NCBI GenBank assembly: GCA_045539595.1
Contig: JAZQFQ010000092.1
Location: forward strand, 1-64,000
DNA from: SIG701 sp045539595
GTDB taxonomy: Bacteria > Bacillota > Clostridia > Oscillospirales > CAG-272
Direction of reading: 5' to 3'
DNA length: 64,000 bases
This document shows, one piece after another, positions 7,313-15,360 of the stretch. A program made the translations under genes and the position numbers. The notes beneath the pieces were generated by a model that was not told the DNA's origin, did no database searches, and worked only from the letters and a program-made list of their open reading frames with translations. Position 1 is the stretch's first letter. Each line of letters opens with the position of its first letter.

Positions 7313-7533
7313 TTCCGGCCCTCCTTGTAGATGCGGGCAGCCTCTTCGGCGGCCATGAAGTCGTAGAAGTGCATGACGTCGATCTGCATGGGCTCGCCAT
7401 GGGCCGGGATGACCTTGCAGGCGAAGTTGCAGCGGAAGACGCCATTCGGCAGGGATGTGGCCCTGGCGATGACGGTCAGGTCGCCGAAGGTGCGGCGGGC
7501 CGTCATATGGTTACACTCGCGCGCCATGGTCAA
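7309..7533 (-). CDS. Hypothetical protein
   Basis: Up to 74 residues; the start could be at 7533 or at the second Met at 7527 (MARECNHMTARRTFG). It overlaps the end of the upstream gene. The C-terminal part (MHFYDFMAAEEAARIYKEGRK) is acidic and helical. Not recognised. Confidence 0.5.
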   Translation of the reverse strand: MTMARECNHMTARRTFGDLTVIARATSLPNGVFRCNFACKVIPAHGEPMQIDVMHFYDFMAAEEAARIYKEGRK

Positions 7534-7732
7534 AGGCTTTTAGAATCTCGGCGAGGCGGACGACCCGCCCCCCCCTATCGGCGTAGAATTTGGCCTCTGC
7601 GAGGCTCCAGGGGCGCCCCGAAGCGGTGCGCCGGATATTCCACCGGCGGCGCTGCTGGATGCGCAGGATGGTGCCCTGGATGCAGCGGGCGACCTCGGCC
7701 CGCTGCTCGGCGGTGATGGTGATCTGTTCCAT
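7511..7732 (-). CDS. Hypothetical protein with G8 tract
   Basis: 73 residues (MEQITITAEQRAEVARCIQGTI...). A run of eight G residues on the coding strand around 7568-7575 encodes RGGR, and one slip would change the last 22 or so residues. The gene sits just downstream of ssb in the early operon. Not recognised. Confidence 0.5.
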   Translation of the reverse strand: MEQITITAEQRAEVARCIQGTILRIQQRRRWNIRRTASGRPWSLAEAKFYADRGGRVVRLAEILKAFDHGARV

Positions 7733-7735
7733 GGG

Positions 7736-8047
7736 CTATTCGTTGAGGATTTCGACGGCGTTGACGACGATCTCGGGGATAGACCGGGTGTTTCCGGCGC
7801 GATCGGTGTAGGAGGACATCCGGAGACGTCCGAGGACGCGGACGGCGTCGCCGGTCTTGAGGGCGGGCGCTTCCGGGCCCTCGGTGAAGAAGACGCAGTT
7901 GTGCCAGGTGGTGTCCAGCTGGCCAGGACCTCCGACCACGTTGGTGGTACAGACGGAGAAGCGGAAGACCTGGGTGCCCTTCTTGGTCTTGAAGACTCGG
8001 ACCGCGCTGATGCGGCCCTTCAGTTCGATGCGGTTGAGCTGTTCCAT
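7736..8047 (-). CDS. ssb: Single-stranded DNA-binding protein
   Basis: The start at 8047 (MEQLNRIELKGRISAVRVF) is chosen because the OB-fold begins there; a longer frame upstream is a shadow. The 103-residue product shows the SSB pattern LNRIELKGRI...FSVCTT...WHNCVFF...GDAVRVLGRLRMSSYTDRAGNTR. It is shorter than typical SSB (about 150-180) and lacks the acidic tail, which suggests an OB-fold-only phage version. It protects single strands during replication and recombination. Confidence 0.85.
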   Translation of the reverse strand: MEQLNRIELKGRISAVRVFKTKKGTQVFRFSVCTTNVVGGPGQLDTTWHNCVFFTEGPEAPALKTGDAVRVLGRLRMSSYTDRAGNTRSIPEIVVNAVEILNE

Positions 8048-8049
8048 GG

Positions 8050-8511
8050 TCAGGCGTAGATGAGGGATCCAAACATGATAATCTGCATGAGTGCCTCGGC
8101 CTCGGGGTTGTCGAACTCCGAGGACTCGTCCGCCAGGTGGATGGCGCACTTGGCGACCCATCCGCGATCGCCTGGGGCGCTCGGTGCGAAGTTGCCGTCC
8201 AAGGCGTCGGCGATGCCTCGCTTGACGTCGTCGAGCTCGATCCGGTAGGTGACGGAGTCATCCTCGTTGAAGCAGCAGAGGTTTCCGCCATAGTTGCAGC
8301 CCTCGGCCTGATGGTCGGTGAGATAGATGGGATGCCCGACGAGCAGGGCCTTTGCCCAGATGTCCTCCCGGCTGTCGCCGTCAGATTCGACTACGTCAAG
8401 AGTCAGCTCCGACACGGTGCCGGAGAGCCAGCTGGAGCCGTAGGTGGCCGTGCTGAGCAGGTTCACGAGATCCTCGTGCGTGATCTCGGTGATGGTGGTT
8501 TTTGTCTTCAT
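8050..8511 (-). CDS. Hypothetical protein
   Basis: 153 residues, acidic, with THEDLVNLLSTATYGSSWLS near the N-terminus, a pattern I associate with uncharacterised proteins of Bacteroidales mobile elements. Cys residues at the centre (GCNYGGNLCCFNED) might bind a metal. It lies upstream of ssb in the same operon. No function assigned. Confidence 0.6.
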   Translation of the reverse strand: MKTKTTITEITHEDLVNLLSTATYGSSWLSGTVSELTLDVVESDGDSREDIWAKALLVGHPIYLTDHQAEGCNYGGNLCCFNEDDSVTYRIELDDVKRGIADALDGNFAPSAPGDRGWVAKCAIHLADESSEFDNPEAEALMQIIMFGSLIYA

Positions 8512-8550
8512 GTTGTGCTGGTTTTATAGGGGCCCGGAGGCCCCGGGGTT

Positions 8551-8943
8551 TTACTTGAGGTTCTCGCAGATATAGGCGACGTCGTCGGAGTCCAGGGCGA
8601 TCTCGTTGGCCAGCTTGTGAGTGATCACCGTGCTGGCGCCGAGCAGTTCCTTCACGCCGCGCCAGGTAGTCGGGTCGTCGGCGATGCCGGCGGCGTCCAG
8701 GAGGGCGGCCTTGAGCTTCTCGATGTCGACCAGGCGGGCGGCGGCCAGGCGGCGCTGTTCCTGCATCTCGTCGGCCAATGCTGAAACGGTTTTGGATTCC
8801 AGGAGCCAGGGGTGCTCCTTTATCTCTCTGCAGACTTCCTCTTTGGTGAGGGCTCCGGCGGCGAGGTAGATGTCCTCGGCGTGTCTGAAGGTGGGCTCGT
8901 TGACCATCATGCCGGTCAGGGTTTCGAATTCGTGCTTTTGCAT
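8551..8943 (-). CDS. Hypothetical first gene of the early operon
   Basis: 130 residues, mainly helical (MQKHEFETLTGMMVNEPTFRHAEDIYLAAG...), with a coiled-coil-like stretch around 50-80. It is the first leftward gene after the promoter at 9007-9037, so it is probably expressed early on induction. Not recognised. Confidence 0.6.
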   Translation of the reverse strand: MQKHEFETLTGMMVNEPTFRHAEDIYLAAGALTKEEVCREIKEHPWLLESKTVSALADEMQEQRRLAAARLVDIEKLKAALLDAAGIADDPTTWRGVKELLGASTVITHKLANEIALDSDDVAYICENLK

Positions 8944-9006
8944 AATGTTTGAAATTTGAATAATTTGTTTTATTTTTGGTCGTGCGTTCCGTTACGATTG
9001 ACAACG

Positions 9007-9037
9007 CAAATATAGTTATTTATTTTGATTCGCAAAA
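9007..9037 (-). promoter_or_regulatory. Early leftward promoter (Bacteroidota type)
   Basis: On the minus strand TTTTG (9037-9033) and TATATTTG (9014-9007) are separated by 18 nt, a near-perfect Bacteroidota promoter. It sits between the divergent repressor and the early operon and is therefore the expected target of repression. Confidence 0.75.
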
Positions 9038-9060
9038 GTTTTTGCAAGTTTTTTTGGCAT

Positions 9061-9447
9061 ATGAGCAAGCAAAGCGACGCGATCCGCGAATACTTTGACA
9101 AATACGGCATTCTACAGCGCGAAATCGCGGAGGCGCTCGGAGTGCACGAGGGGACGGTCTCGAACATTCTGGCGGGCCGGTTCGGTATCTCAAAAAACAT
9201 CGCCAGGAAGATGGCGGAGATTTACGGCTTCGACCTCGGATTCCTTCTATCCGGAGAAGGCTCACTCTTTGCCCCGGGCGTCCGGATCAGCCAGTCGCAG
9301 AAGGTAAACGGCGGCACCGGCATCCAGGCCGTAGGAGCAGACCAGACCCTCGCCATCGAAAACGCCCAGCTCCGCCAGCAGCTGGAGCAATGCCGGGCGG
9401 AGAAGGACCGGCTCCTGGGGATCATTGAAACGCTCACGAAGCGGTAA
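9061..9447 (+). CDS. Phage repressor (helix-turn-helix XRE type)
   Basis: 128 residues from MSKQSDAIREYFDKYG. An XRE-like helix-turn-helix (QREIAEALGVHEGTVSNILAGRFG, about 16-40) is followed by KMAEIYGFDLGFLLSGEG, the usual second half, and a C-terminal coiled coil (NAQLRQQLEQCRAEKDRLLGIIETL). The ATG at 9061 is preferred to an upstream in-frame start because it begins the domain. No LexA-like cleavage domain is present. Divergent from the early operon, it probably controls the 9007-9037 promoter. Confidence 0.8.
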   Translation: MSKQSDAIREYFDKYGILQREIAEALGVHEGTVSNILAGRFGISKNIARKMAEIYGFDLGFLLSGEGSLFAPGVRISQSQKVNGGTGIQAVGADQTLAIENAQLRQQLEQCRAEKDRLLGIIETLTKR

Positions 9448-9670
9448 ATCCCGCGCCGTGCCTGCGCGTCAAAATGGGGTGTGCACCAAATTATGTGACC
9501 CTCAACAACTTACGCGATTATAGATGGATTTCGGATTCGGAGCGCCTTGATTTCGCCTTCCTGCGTGCCTGGAAGGCCGGTTCGGCTTTTTGGGCGTGTT
9601 CCATTCTTTCCCACGGCTTGCCGCCGCGTCCCGACTTCGACCGCATCACCTGCACAAAACCTGCACAGCC
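9448..9670. other. Integrase upstream region with repeated CCTGCACA
   Basis: No gene is supported here. CCTGCACA occurs twice (9649-9656 and 9660-9667) just before the integrase, and its inverse TGTGCAGG lies just after it (10879-10886). A related GTGTGCACC lies near 9479. Such short repeats around a tyrosine recombinase are candidate arm-type binding sites, so attP may be here or at 10859-10900. No duplicated core can be seen. Confidence 0.4.
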
Positions 9671-10858
9671 TTGATCTCGTTACGCTTCTATCTTGACACC
9701 CGCAGACCGTCCCGCAGACCGGATGGCCGCTTTCCGCTGAAGCTCGCCGTCACCAAGCGGGGCGACACCGCCCTGCTCCCGGTCGCCGCCTTCGCCACGC
9801 GCGAGGAATGGAACCAGGATCTGCAGCGGATGCGGGGGCGCATGGGCCGGGATCTGGAGGTGAACCGGTATCTGGTCCAGCTGCTCGTCAAATGCGACGA
9901 CCTGGTCCAGCGGATGGTGCTGAGCGGCGAGGCCGCGCCCCTGACGGCCAGCGGAGTCCGGGACCGCCTTGCGGCCGTCCTCCTGGACACCGGCGCCGGG
10001 GTCTCCTTCGGTGAGTATTACGACCGGATCGCGGCGACGAAGCATGGATCCACGGCCCGGACGTTCCGGATCGCGCGCGCCGCCTTCGTGCGTGCGGATT
10101 CCCGCATCATGTCGCGGCCGCTGGCCTCGATCACCGAGAAGGACGTGGCCAGGATTGACACATTCCTGCGCGCGCACTTCGCGCCGACCTCCCGGAATAC
10201 GTATATCTCCAAGCTGGCGCACGTCCTGAAGAGCGCCCACAAGGAGGGCCTCTCCCCCGCCGACGCGGGCCGGGAGATCCGTATCCGGCAGACGACGACG
10301 AAGTCCCGGGCACTCACCGTCGAGCAGCTGCGCCTCTTCCTGGGCGCTGAGCCCGAGCGCGAGCGCGCACGAGAGGCGCTGGACTTCTTCCGGCTGTCCT
10401 TCTATCTCCGGGCGATGAACCCGGTGGACATCTGGAAGGCCACGCCGGACTACGTCTTCAACGGACGCCTCCAATACACGCGCAGCAAGACCGGGAAGGA
10501 CTACAGCGTCAAGGTGGAGCCGGAGGCCCAGCGGATCCTCGACGCCAGGAGCAGCGCGTCGCGCCTCTTCGAGACGTCAGCCCGCGATTACGGGAATTTC
10601 CTGCAGGACACATCGGAAGAGCTGCGCAGGATCGCAAAGGATCTCGAGCTGCCGCCGGTGACGATGTACTGGGCGCGGCATACCTTCGCCTCCCTGCTCG
10701 TCGAGATCGGTGAGACCATCGAGACGGTGGCCGCGGCCCTGGGCCACTCCTACGGCCCGCGGATCACCATGGGCTACGTGACTATCCGGGAGAAGGCGGT
10801 GGACGACGCCGTGCGGCGTCTCTTCGACTACGTGGCAGGCACCTGGGAGCCAGAATAA
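9671..10858 (+). CDS. int: Tyrosine recombinase (integrase), Bacteroidota type
   Basis: The TTG at 9671 is chosen because the usual N-terminus (ISLRFYLDTRR..DGRFPLKLAVTKRG) starts there; the longer frame from 9590 has an unrelated leader. The product is about 395 residues, normal for the family. It has the arm-binding and SAM-like domains, then the catalytic block: FFRLSFYLRAMN (first Arg), RSKTGKDY (Lys), YWARHTFASLL (HxxR type), LGHSYGPRITMGYV (His and the nucleophilic Tyr). It integrates and, with a directionality factor, excises the prophage. It is the only late-facing plus gene besides the repressor. Confidence 0.9.
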   Translation: MISLRFYLDTRRPSRRPDGRFPLKLAVTKRGDTALLPVAAFATREEWNQDLQRMRGRMGRDLEVNRYLVQLLVKCDDLVQRMVLSGEAAPLTASGVRDRLAAVLLDTGAGVSFGEYYDRIAATKHGSTARTFRIARAAFVRADSRIMSRPLASITEKDVARIDTFLRAHFAPTSRNTYISKLAHVLKSAHKEGLSPADAGREIRIRQTTTKSRALTVEQLRLFLGAEPERERAREALDFFRLSFYLRAMNPVDIWKATPDYVFNGRLQYTRSKTGKDYSVKVEPEAQRILDARSSASRLFETSARDYGNFLQDTSEELRRIAKDLELPPVTMYWARHTFASLLVEIGETIETVAAALGHSYGPRITMGYVTIREKAVDDAVRRLFDYVAGTWEPE

Positions 10859-10904
10859 GCACGGCCCGACGCCCTTATTGTGCAGGAAAGTTGCAGATTA
10901 AGAG

Positions 10905-10945
10905 GCAAAGGGCAGAAAAAAGTGGCTTATTTTCTTGCCCTTTGC
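10905..10945. terminator. Bidirectional terminator hairpin
   Basis: GCAAAGGGCA pairs with TGCCCTTTGC and the stem is extended by GAAAA/TTTTC. A-rich and T-rich flanks make it usable in both directions. It lies between the convergent integrase and the lysis-side genes. A second GC-rich hairpin (CGCCCG/CGGGCG) follows at 10951-10976. Confidence 0.7.
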
Positions 10946-11005
10946 AAAAACGCCCGGGACCTCACGGCCGCGGGCGCGTTAACCCATGAAACGAAAAAAC
11001 AGTTC

Positions 11006-11338
11006 TCAGTCACGCCATTGTGCGTAGTGTTTGCGGGATTGCAGATAGTGCGGATCCGCTTCGTGCGCATAGGCCTCGCGCTCGAAGGAGATCCGCCGGT
11101 ATGCCGTGCGCGGATCCTGGCAGAGCCGGACCAGCCACTCGGCAAAGTAGATGAGGTAGAAGGGCAGGATCCCGAGCTCCAGCAGCTGGGCGGTGTGGAT
11201 CGCTTCGTGGCTGAGGACGAGCTGACGGATGCACCTGGGGAGCGCGTCCCACTCCTTGCGGCGCACGAAGACCAGGCCCAGGATGTTGATGCCCAGGAAA
11301 CCGGGGAAAGGGATCAGGGAGTTGCGGATGACTTTCAT
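11006..11338 (-). CDS. Membrane-associated HExxH-type protein
   Basis: 110 residues. The pattern LSHEAIHTAQ gives an HExxH motif and FEREAYAHE could supply the third metal ligand, as in small zinc peptidases. Two hydrophobic stretches (about 9-26 and 60-75: LGILPFYLIYFAEWLVRL) suggest membrane contact. Close relatives occur in Bacteroidota genomes and phages without assigned function. As the last gene of the lysis-side block it could act on the envelope, which is inference. Confidence 0.6.
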   Translation of the reverse strand: MKVIRNSLIPFPGFLGINILGLVFVRRKEWDALPRCIRQLVLSHEAIHTAQLLELGILPFYLIYFAEWLVRLCQDPRTAYRRISFEREAYAHEADPHYLQSRKHYAQWRD

Positions 11339-11342
11339 GCGC

Positions 11343-11861
11343 TCAGAGGTTGACGCGGATGCCGACGAGGATGCCGACGCCCGGGGTGACGTTATCCATG
11401 CCGGGCTGCCAGAAGACGCCGGGGCCGGCGGCGACGCCCCAGCCGATCCTCTTCCAGCGCTGAGGGCCGGGGACCTGGACGGACTGCGTGACGATCTGCG
11501 TCTTGGGGTACACCTCGATCCAGTCGAGCGACGGATCCACGCCGGAGACCTGGGCGCGGTAGTCCTCGCCCGGGTACTCCCGGACCTCGCGCGGAAGGGC
11601 GACGAAGAGGGTGTCGTGGATGCGGACGGTGTCGGTCACCGGGAAGAGCTGCGGCCGCTCGATGCGTGCGGTCACGTAGAAGGGCCCCAGGACGCGCAAA
11701 GTGTCCCGGACGACCAAGGTGTCGGCCTTGACGTTCACGGCCGGCTGTGGGCTCCGTTTGCCCGCCTGGCGGCCGATATGGAAGGACGCCGCCGTCCATA
11801 GGATGAAAGCGGCGCCGATTCCGAAGGCCATGGCGGCCAGTCTCACTCGATCGTAATCCAT
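11343..11861 (-). CDS. DUF6808-like membrane-anchored protein
   Basis: 172 residues with one N-terminal membrane helix (about 8-27, AMAFGIGAAFILWTAASF) and a periplasmic beta-rich body containing VRDTLRV and VRIHDTLFVAL repeats. This resembles the DUF6808 proteins of Bacteroidota phages, found beside holins and endolysins. A spanin-like role is possible. It overlaps the DUF5675 gene by 19 bp. Confidence 0.6.
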   Translation of the reverse strand: MDYDRVRLAAMAFGIGAAFILWTAASFHIGRQAGKRSPQPAVNVKADTLVVRDTLRVLGPFYVTARIERPQLFPVTDTVRIHDTLFVALPREVREYPGEDYRAQVSGVDPSLDWIEVYPKTQIVTQSVQVPGPQRWKRIGWGVAAGPGVFWQPGMDNVTPGVGILVGIRVNL

Positions 11862-12319
11862 ATTTCCTCCTTCCGCTGGTAGGCGGGCCAGATGTAGAAA
11901 TTCATGAGATCCTGGAAGGCGGTGACGGAGTCGAAGACCCGCCCCCGGATTCCGGCCCGCAGCATCCCCGGAAGGATGCAGCCGGCGGTGTCGGCGGGGA
12001 CGTTGCCCGGGTGGATCATGACACCCTCGAAGCCGGGGACGTTCAGGAGATAGGGCATCTTGCCGCCGTAGGGCTTGGCGTAGTATTTCGAGCCGAAGGT
12101 TGGCGACTTCCGGAGCTGGATCTTGTAAGTCCCGCGCGGGATGGCTGTCTTGCCCTTCACCTTCCGGGCCTTGATTTGGGGCAGCGCCATGTCCTGACGG
12201 AGTCCCCGGTCTTCCGGCTCGAGGGTCCAGCAGATGAAGCCGCCCTCGTCCGTGCTCAGGCGCGCGTGCGTGTAGCCCGCGGCGCTCTCGTACTGGTTAC
12301 GCTTGATCCGGATCTCCAT
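11843..12319 (-). CDS. DUF5675 family protein, lysis cassette
   Basis: 158 residues from MEIRIKRNQYESAAGYTHARL at 12319; the longer frame upstream is a shadow of the holin gene. The pattern TLEPEDRGLR...AIPRGTYKI...GVMIHPGNVPADTAGCILPG is typical of DUF5675, a family common in Bacteroidota phages in lysis modules and related in pattern to L,D-transpeptidase/peptidase-like folds (HPGN..DTxGC). It may be the wall-degrading enzyme of this phage. Confidence 0.75.
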   Translation of the reverse strand: MEIRIKRNQYESAAGYTHARLSTDEGGFICWTLEPEDRGLRQDMALPQIKARKVKGKTAIPRGTYKIQLRKSPTFGSKYYAKPYGGKMPYLLNVPGFEGVMIHPGNVPADTAGCILPGMLRAGIRGRVFDSVTAFQDLMNFYIWPAYQRKEEIWITIE

Positions 12320-12620
12320 TGTCTGTGGTTTCTGGTTCTTGGGGGTTTCCGTCCAGGTCCTTGATCTCGACGGTGGTCTCACCATGGGTGAGCTTGATGC
12401 CGAGCCCCTCCATGACGGCCTCGCGCACCACGAAGAGGGCGGCGAAGCCGAAGAGGAGGGACGCGGCTCGAAGCACGGACGGGTCGATGATGCCGGTGGG
12501 CGGCACGACGAAAGAAGCCGTAAGCAGGCCCAGCGACGCGGCCAGGCAGACCCACAAGGCGATGGTCGTCGAGGTCTTGACCTTGCGCGTCAGGGCGCGG
12601 AATTTCGACAAGCGGTCCAT
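12297..12620 (-). CDS. Putative holin
   Basis: 107 residues with a basic N-terminus (MDRLSKFRALTRKVKTSTT), two membrane helices (about 19-40 and 51-67) and an acidic cytoplasmic tail. Its size, topology and position beside the DUF5675 and DUF6808 genes fit a phage holin that times lysis. Similar proteins are widespread in Bacteroidota phages. Confidence 0.65.
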   Translation of the reverse strand: MDRLSKFRALTRKVKTSTTIALWVCLAASLGLLTASFVVPPTGIIDPSVLRAASLLFGFAALFVVREAVMEGLGIKLTHGETTVEIKDLDGNPQEPETTDNGDPDQA

Positions 12621-12621
12621 T

Positions 12622-12966
12622 TTATCCTTTTTCTTTCAGTCTTTGAATCTCGGCCTCCCACTCTTCGGGGCTGACCTCAACGGCCCGGACCTTGATGGTC
12701 TTGTAGCCGAGGGCTATCTGCGCTGCCGTGCGGTGGTGGCCGTCAAGTAGATAGATGTCTCCTCCGACCTTGATGCCTGCGGGGAAACCATCGGGGGTGC
12801 GCCCTTCCTCATAGGCTTTCATGAAGTGCTTAACGGATTCGTTCCGCACGCTCCTCTGCGTGGGATGAATACATGATGCCGCCACTTCAAAAACATCGCC
12901 GCGTAGGTAATTCAGTCTGGAGAAGCGATATGCTGCGAAGCACTCCTCAGGCTTAAGCGGAAACAT
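12622..12966 (-). CDS. Small ParB/Srx-like domain protein
   Basis: 114 residues. The centre has the ParB N-terminal-like pattern GGDIYLLDGHHRTAAQIALGYKTIKV. No DNA-binding domain follows. Such isolated ParB-like domains occur in phages, where relatives act as nucleases or CTP-binding proteins. It is separated from the two other ParB-like genes of this phage (30327-31431) and lies between tail and lysis genes. Confidence 0.65.
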   Translation of the reverse strand: MFPLKPEECFAAYRFSRLNYLRGDVFEVAASCIHPTQRSVRNESVKHFMKAYEEGRTPDGFPAGIKVGGDIYLLDGHHRTAAQIALGYKTIKVRAVEVSPEEWEAEIQRLKEKG

Positions 12967-13375
12967 GAGGACCCCAATAATAAATAGTACCTTGGTTCAA
13001 ATAGACCTCAATTTCATTCCAAATACCATTATGTTTGTATGCTCTAGCCACATATAAAAGAGTTTCGCTCTGAGTCCGATTATTTGAAACAAACTGTCTT
13101 TGTCCAGCAACTTCAATTATCGCAAGATTAATATCATTGTTTACTATTTTTTGGGCCGTTTCGAGTGAAAGGCCCGCTCCCGCAGCAAAGTCCTCGACGG
13201 ATGAATAAGCCGAGGAATATATATACTCAGGGTTTGAAGTGAATTTAATCACAGGAAGACCCATTGTATCCACCATTGCCAGTAACACCTCCTGCAAGGC
13301 GGTGCCCGTGATGGCTCCCTCGGTGTTCTCGTAAACAGCTGCCTGGATGGCGGCTTTTAATTCTGCATTTGTCAT
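12953..13375 (-). CDS. Tail-end protein of low GC, probable import
   Basis: 140 residues. The N-terminus (MTNAELKAAIQAAVYENTEGAITGTALQEVLLAMVDTMG) is a common leader of Bacteroidota phage tail-tip and fibre proteins. The rest is beta-rich and Asn/Tyr-rich. The gene is visibly AT-richer than all its neighbours, which suggests recent exchange, as expected for a host-range module. Confidence 0.6.
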   Translation of the reverse strand: MTNAELKAAIQAAVYENTEGAITGTALQEVLLAMVDTMGLPVIKFTSNPEYIYSSAYSSVEDFAAGAGLSLETAQKIVNNDINLAIIEVAGQRQFVSNNRTQSETLLYVARAYKHNGIWNEIEVYLNQGTIYYWGPHVSA

Positions 13376-13387
13376 GATTTTTTGATT

Positions 13388-13753
13388 TTAGCGGTTATCG
13401 AATGAATCGTTGAAGGAATTGTTGAAAGACCCGCCCTTGCAGGCGTTGGGGTCGAAGGCGACAACCTTCTCCCAGTAGCCGCCGTCGGTCGTGATGAAGA
13501 GGACGATCTGCCCTTCGTTCACGGACTGGCTGGAGAAGCCGCGGTAGGTGCCGCCGGCCAGGGCCGCGACCATCGCAGGCGCATAGATCCTGCCGGGCGA
13601 GGAGTTGGGCTGGACGACGCCGAGGAAGCGGTGATAGACGTCCATCTCCACCTCGGCGAGCGCCGCGGCGATGTCCTCGGCGCTCATCTTGATCGCGCCG
13701 TCCCGGAGGATGGCCGCGGTCATTTGGTTGACTTGCTTGGTGTTCATATTCAT
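13388..13753 (-). CDS. Hypothetical tail-module protein
   Basis: 121 residues. The first third is helical; the middle (PNSSPGRIYAPAMVAALAGGTYRGFSS...GQIVLFITTDGGYWEKV) is beta-rich, and the end is an Asn/Phe repeat (FNNSFNDSFDNR). It lies between the receptor-binding-like protein and the low-GC gene, so a tail-tip or chaperone role is likely. Not recognised. Confidence 0.55.
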   Translation of the reverse strand: MNMNTKQVNQMTAAILRDGAIKMSAEDIAAALAEVEMDVYHRFLGVVQPNSSPGRIYAPAMVAALAGGTYRGFSSQSVNEGQIVLFITTDGGYWEKVVAFDPNACKGGSFNNSFNDSFDNR

Positions 13754-13764
13754 TCAATATTGGT

Positions 13765-15360
13765 TTATACGAAGGCCACGGTCCAGCCCTTGGCCTGCGC
13801 CGCCGCGATGGCGGACGCGGACACCTCCGACTGGTGAAGGGCGGAGAAGGTCACGCTGTAGCCGTGGCCGCTCTCGTCCTTGATGTTGTTGAGGATGTAG
13901 TCGATGCTGGCCGCGTCCATCTTGGGGATATAGGTGTATGTGGTGCGGTCGGCGAAGTTCCAGGAGTTGTTACCGAGGTTGACGATGCGGACATCGGTGA
14001 GCTCCGGACAGTCGAAGAGATCCCCGGAGAGTGCGGCCTGCTGCTGGTCGTCGGCCGTGCAGCCGGCCAGGCTCACGGCGTTCATGTTGAGGCGCGGGCC
14101 GATGGATTGCAGGGCGTTGGCCTTGAAGAGGTGGCGGCAGTCCGCGGATCCCCGTGTGCCGTCGAAGCGCGGGTAGATGGTATTGTACTCCGAATCCCGG
14201 CCCCAGGCGGTGACGTAGGGGATGGAGAGCAGCGCGTCGCAGCCGTCGAACATGTTATGCGCGGTGCGGATCGCGTCCCAGCGGAAGGCGCCCGTGATGG
14301 TGAGGGTCTCCAGTACTGCGCAGCCTTCGAACATGCCGGTCACGTCGTGGCAGACGAAGAGGCCGCCGAGGTTGAGGGTGAAGGTGCGGGTGGTCTTCAT
14401 CATGGTGAACATCACCTGCGCCACCGAGGAGAAGTCCCCCCGGATGGTCACCTCCAGCGCGGCCGGAGTGTTGCGGAAGCCGAGGGTGTCGTACATCTGC
14501 TCCTTGGCTGCGTTGTATCGTGGTGCGAATATGCCCTCGGACTGGTAGGAGCCCCAGGGGTAGTCGGCGGCGACATAGGCGCCACCGGCGAAGGAGATGG
14601 CGAGGGACGGGATGGCCTTGACCGCCCAGAGCAGCGCGCCCCGCGGGGTGAAGTTGAGCTGCTGCCCGGTGTAGATGGCGGCGACCGCCTCGGAGCTCCA
14701 GCCGGCCGGGAGGGCTTCGTTCCAGACGATTATGCTGTTCTTGCCTTCGACCAGCTGCTTCTCATTCCGTGCCACTTCGGCGAGGTCGATTATCTGCTCC
14801 ATCGTGTAGGGGCAGGTGTCAAGGATGGAGACGCAGTCTCCGTGCGCCCCCTCGATCTTGGAGGCGTAGCCCTCGTCGATGAGGTCCTGAACGTACTTCT
14901 CAACCACTACCGGAGGTGTCGGAGGGTCGGGAGGAGCTGGAGGGTCGAAATCATCCGGGCAGATCCAGTCGATGGGGACCTGGAGATTGACGGACGCGAA
15001 GACGCCCGCGCACTCGTCCAGGAAGCGCTGGCGGAAGGTCTGGGCGGTCCAGGATCCGTCGGGCAGGATGCCCCACTCCTCCAGGGTCCGGATGATGTTG
15101 CTGAGCGTCTGGATCCCGACGGACTGGATCTCCACCTCGTTGGCCAGGTCGGCGGTGAGCCGGTCGACGTAGAAGAAGGTGAAGACGAAGGTCTGCATCT
15201 CGTCGCCGATCTCGTGCTGGCCCTGGGTCCATGCGAAGACGCCGTACCTGGCGTCGGGGAGGGTGTTGAGCCGGAAGATGTCGTTGGCGACGATCTGGTT
15301 GACGGACGGCTGCCGGAGGGCTGCCGCTTCGATGGCCTTGACGGTTTCCAGGAGAGTCAT
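13765..15360 (-). CDS. Tail receptor-binding protein with BspA-like repeats
   Basis: 531 residues. Residues 1-150 form a virion-anchoring domain; a proline linker (PPAPPDPPTPP, about 150) follows. The C-terminal half carries DUF285/BspA-like leucine-rich units (TFTLNLGGLFVCHDVTGMFEGC, LETLTITGAF, DGCDALLSIPY), a fold used by gut bacterial and phage surface adhesins. It is probably the host-recognition protein. It overlaps the connector gene by one base. Confidence 0.65.
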   Translation of the reverse strand: MTLLETVKAIEAAALRQPSVNQIVANDIFRLNTLPDARYGVFAWTQGQHEIGDEMQTFVFTFFYVDRLTADLANEVEIQSVGIQTLSNIIRTLEEWGILPDGSWTAQTFRQRFLDECAGVFASVNLQVPIDWICPDDFDPPAPPDPPTPPVVVEKYVQDLIDEGYASKIEGAHGDCVSILDTCPYTMEQIIDLAEVARNEKQLVEGKNSIIVWNEALPAGWSSEAVAAIYTGQQLNFTPRGALLWAVKAIPSLAISFAGGAYVAADYPWGSYQSEGIFAPRYNAAKEQMYDTLGFRNTPAALEVTIRGDFSSVAQVMFTMMKTTRTFTLNLGGLFVCHDVTGMFEGCAVLETLTITGAFRWDAIRTAHNMFDGCDALLSIPYVTAWGRDSEYNTIYPRFDGTRGSADCRHLFKANALQSIGPRLNMNAVSLAGCTADDQQQAALSGDLFDCPELTDVRIVNLGNNSWNFADRTTYTYIPKMDAASIDYILNNIKDESGHGYSVTFSALHQSEVSASAIAAAQAKGWTVAFV

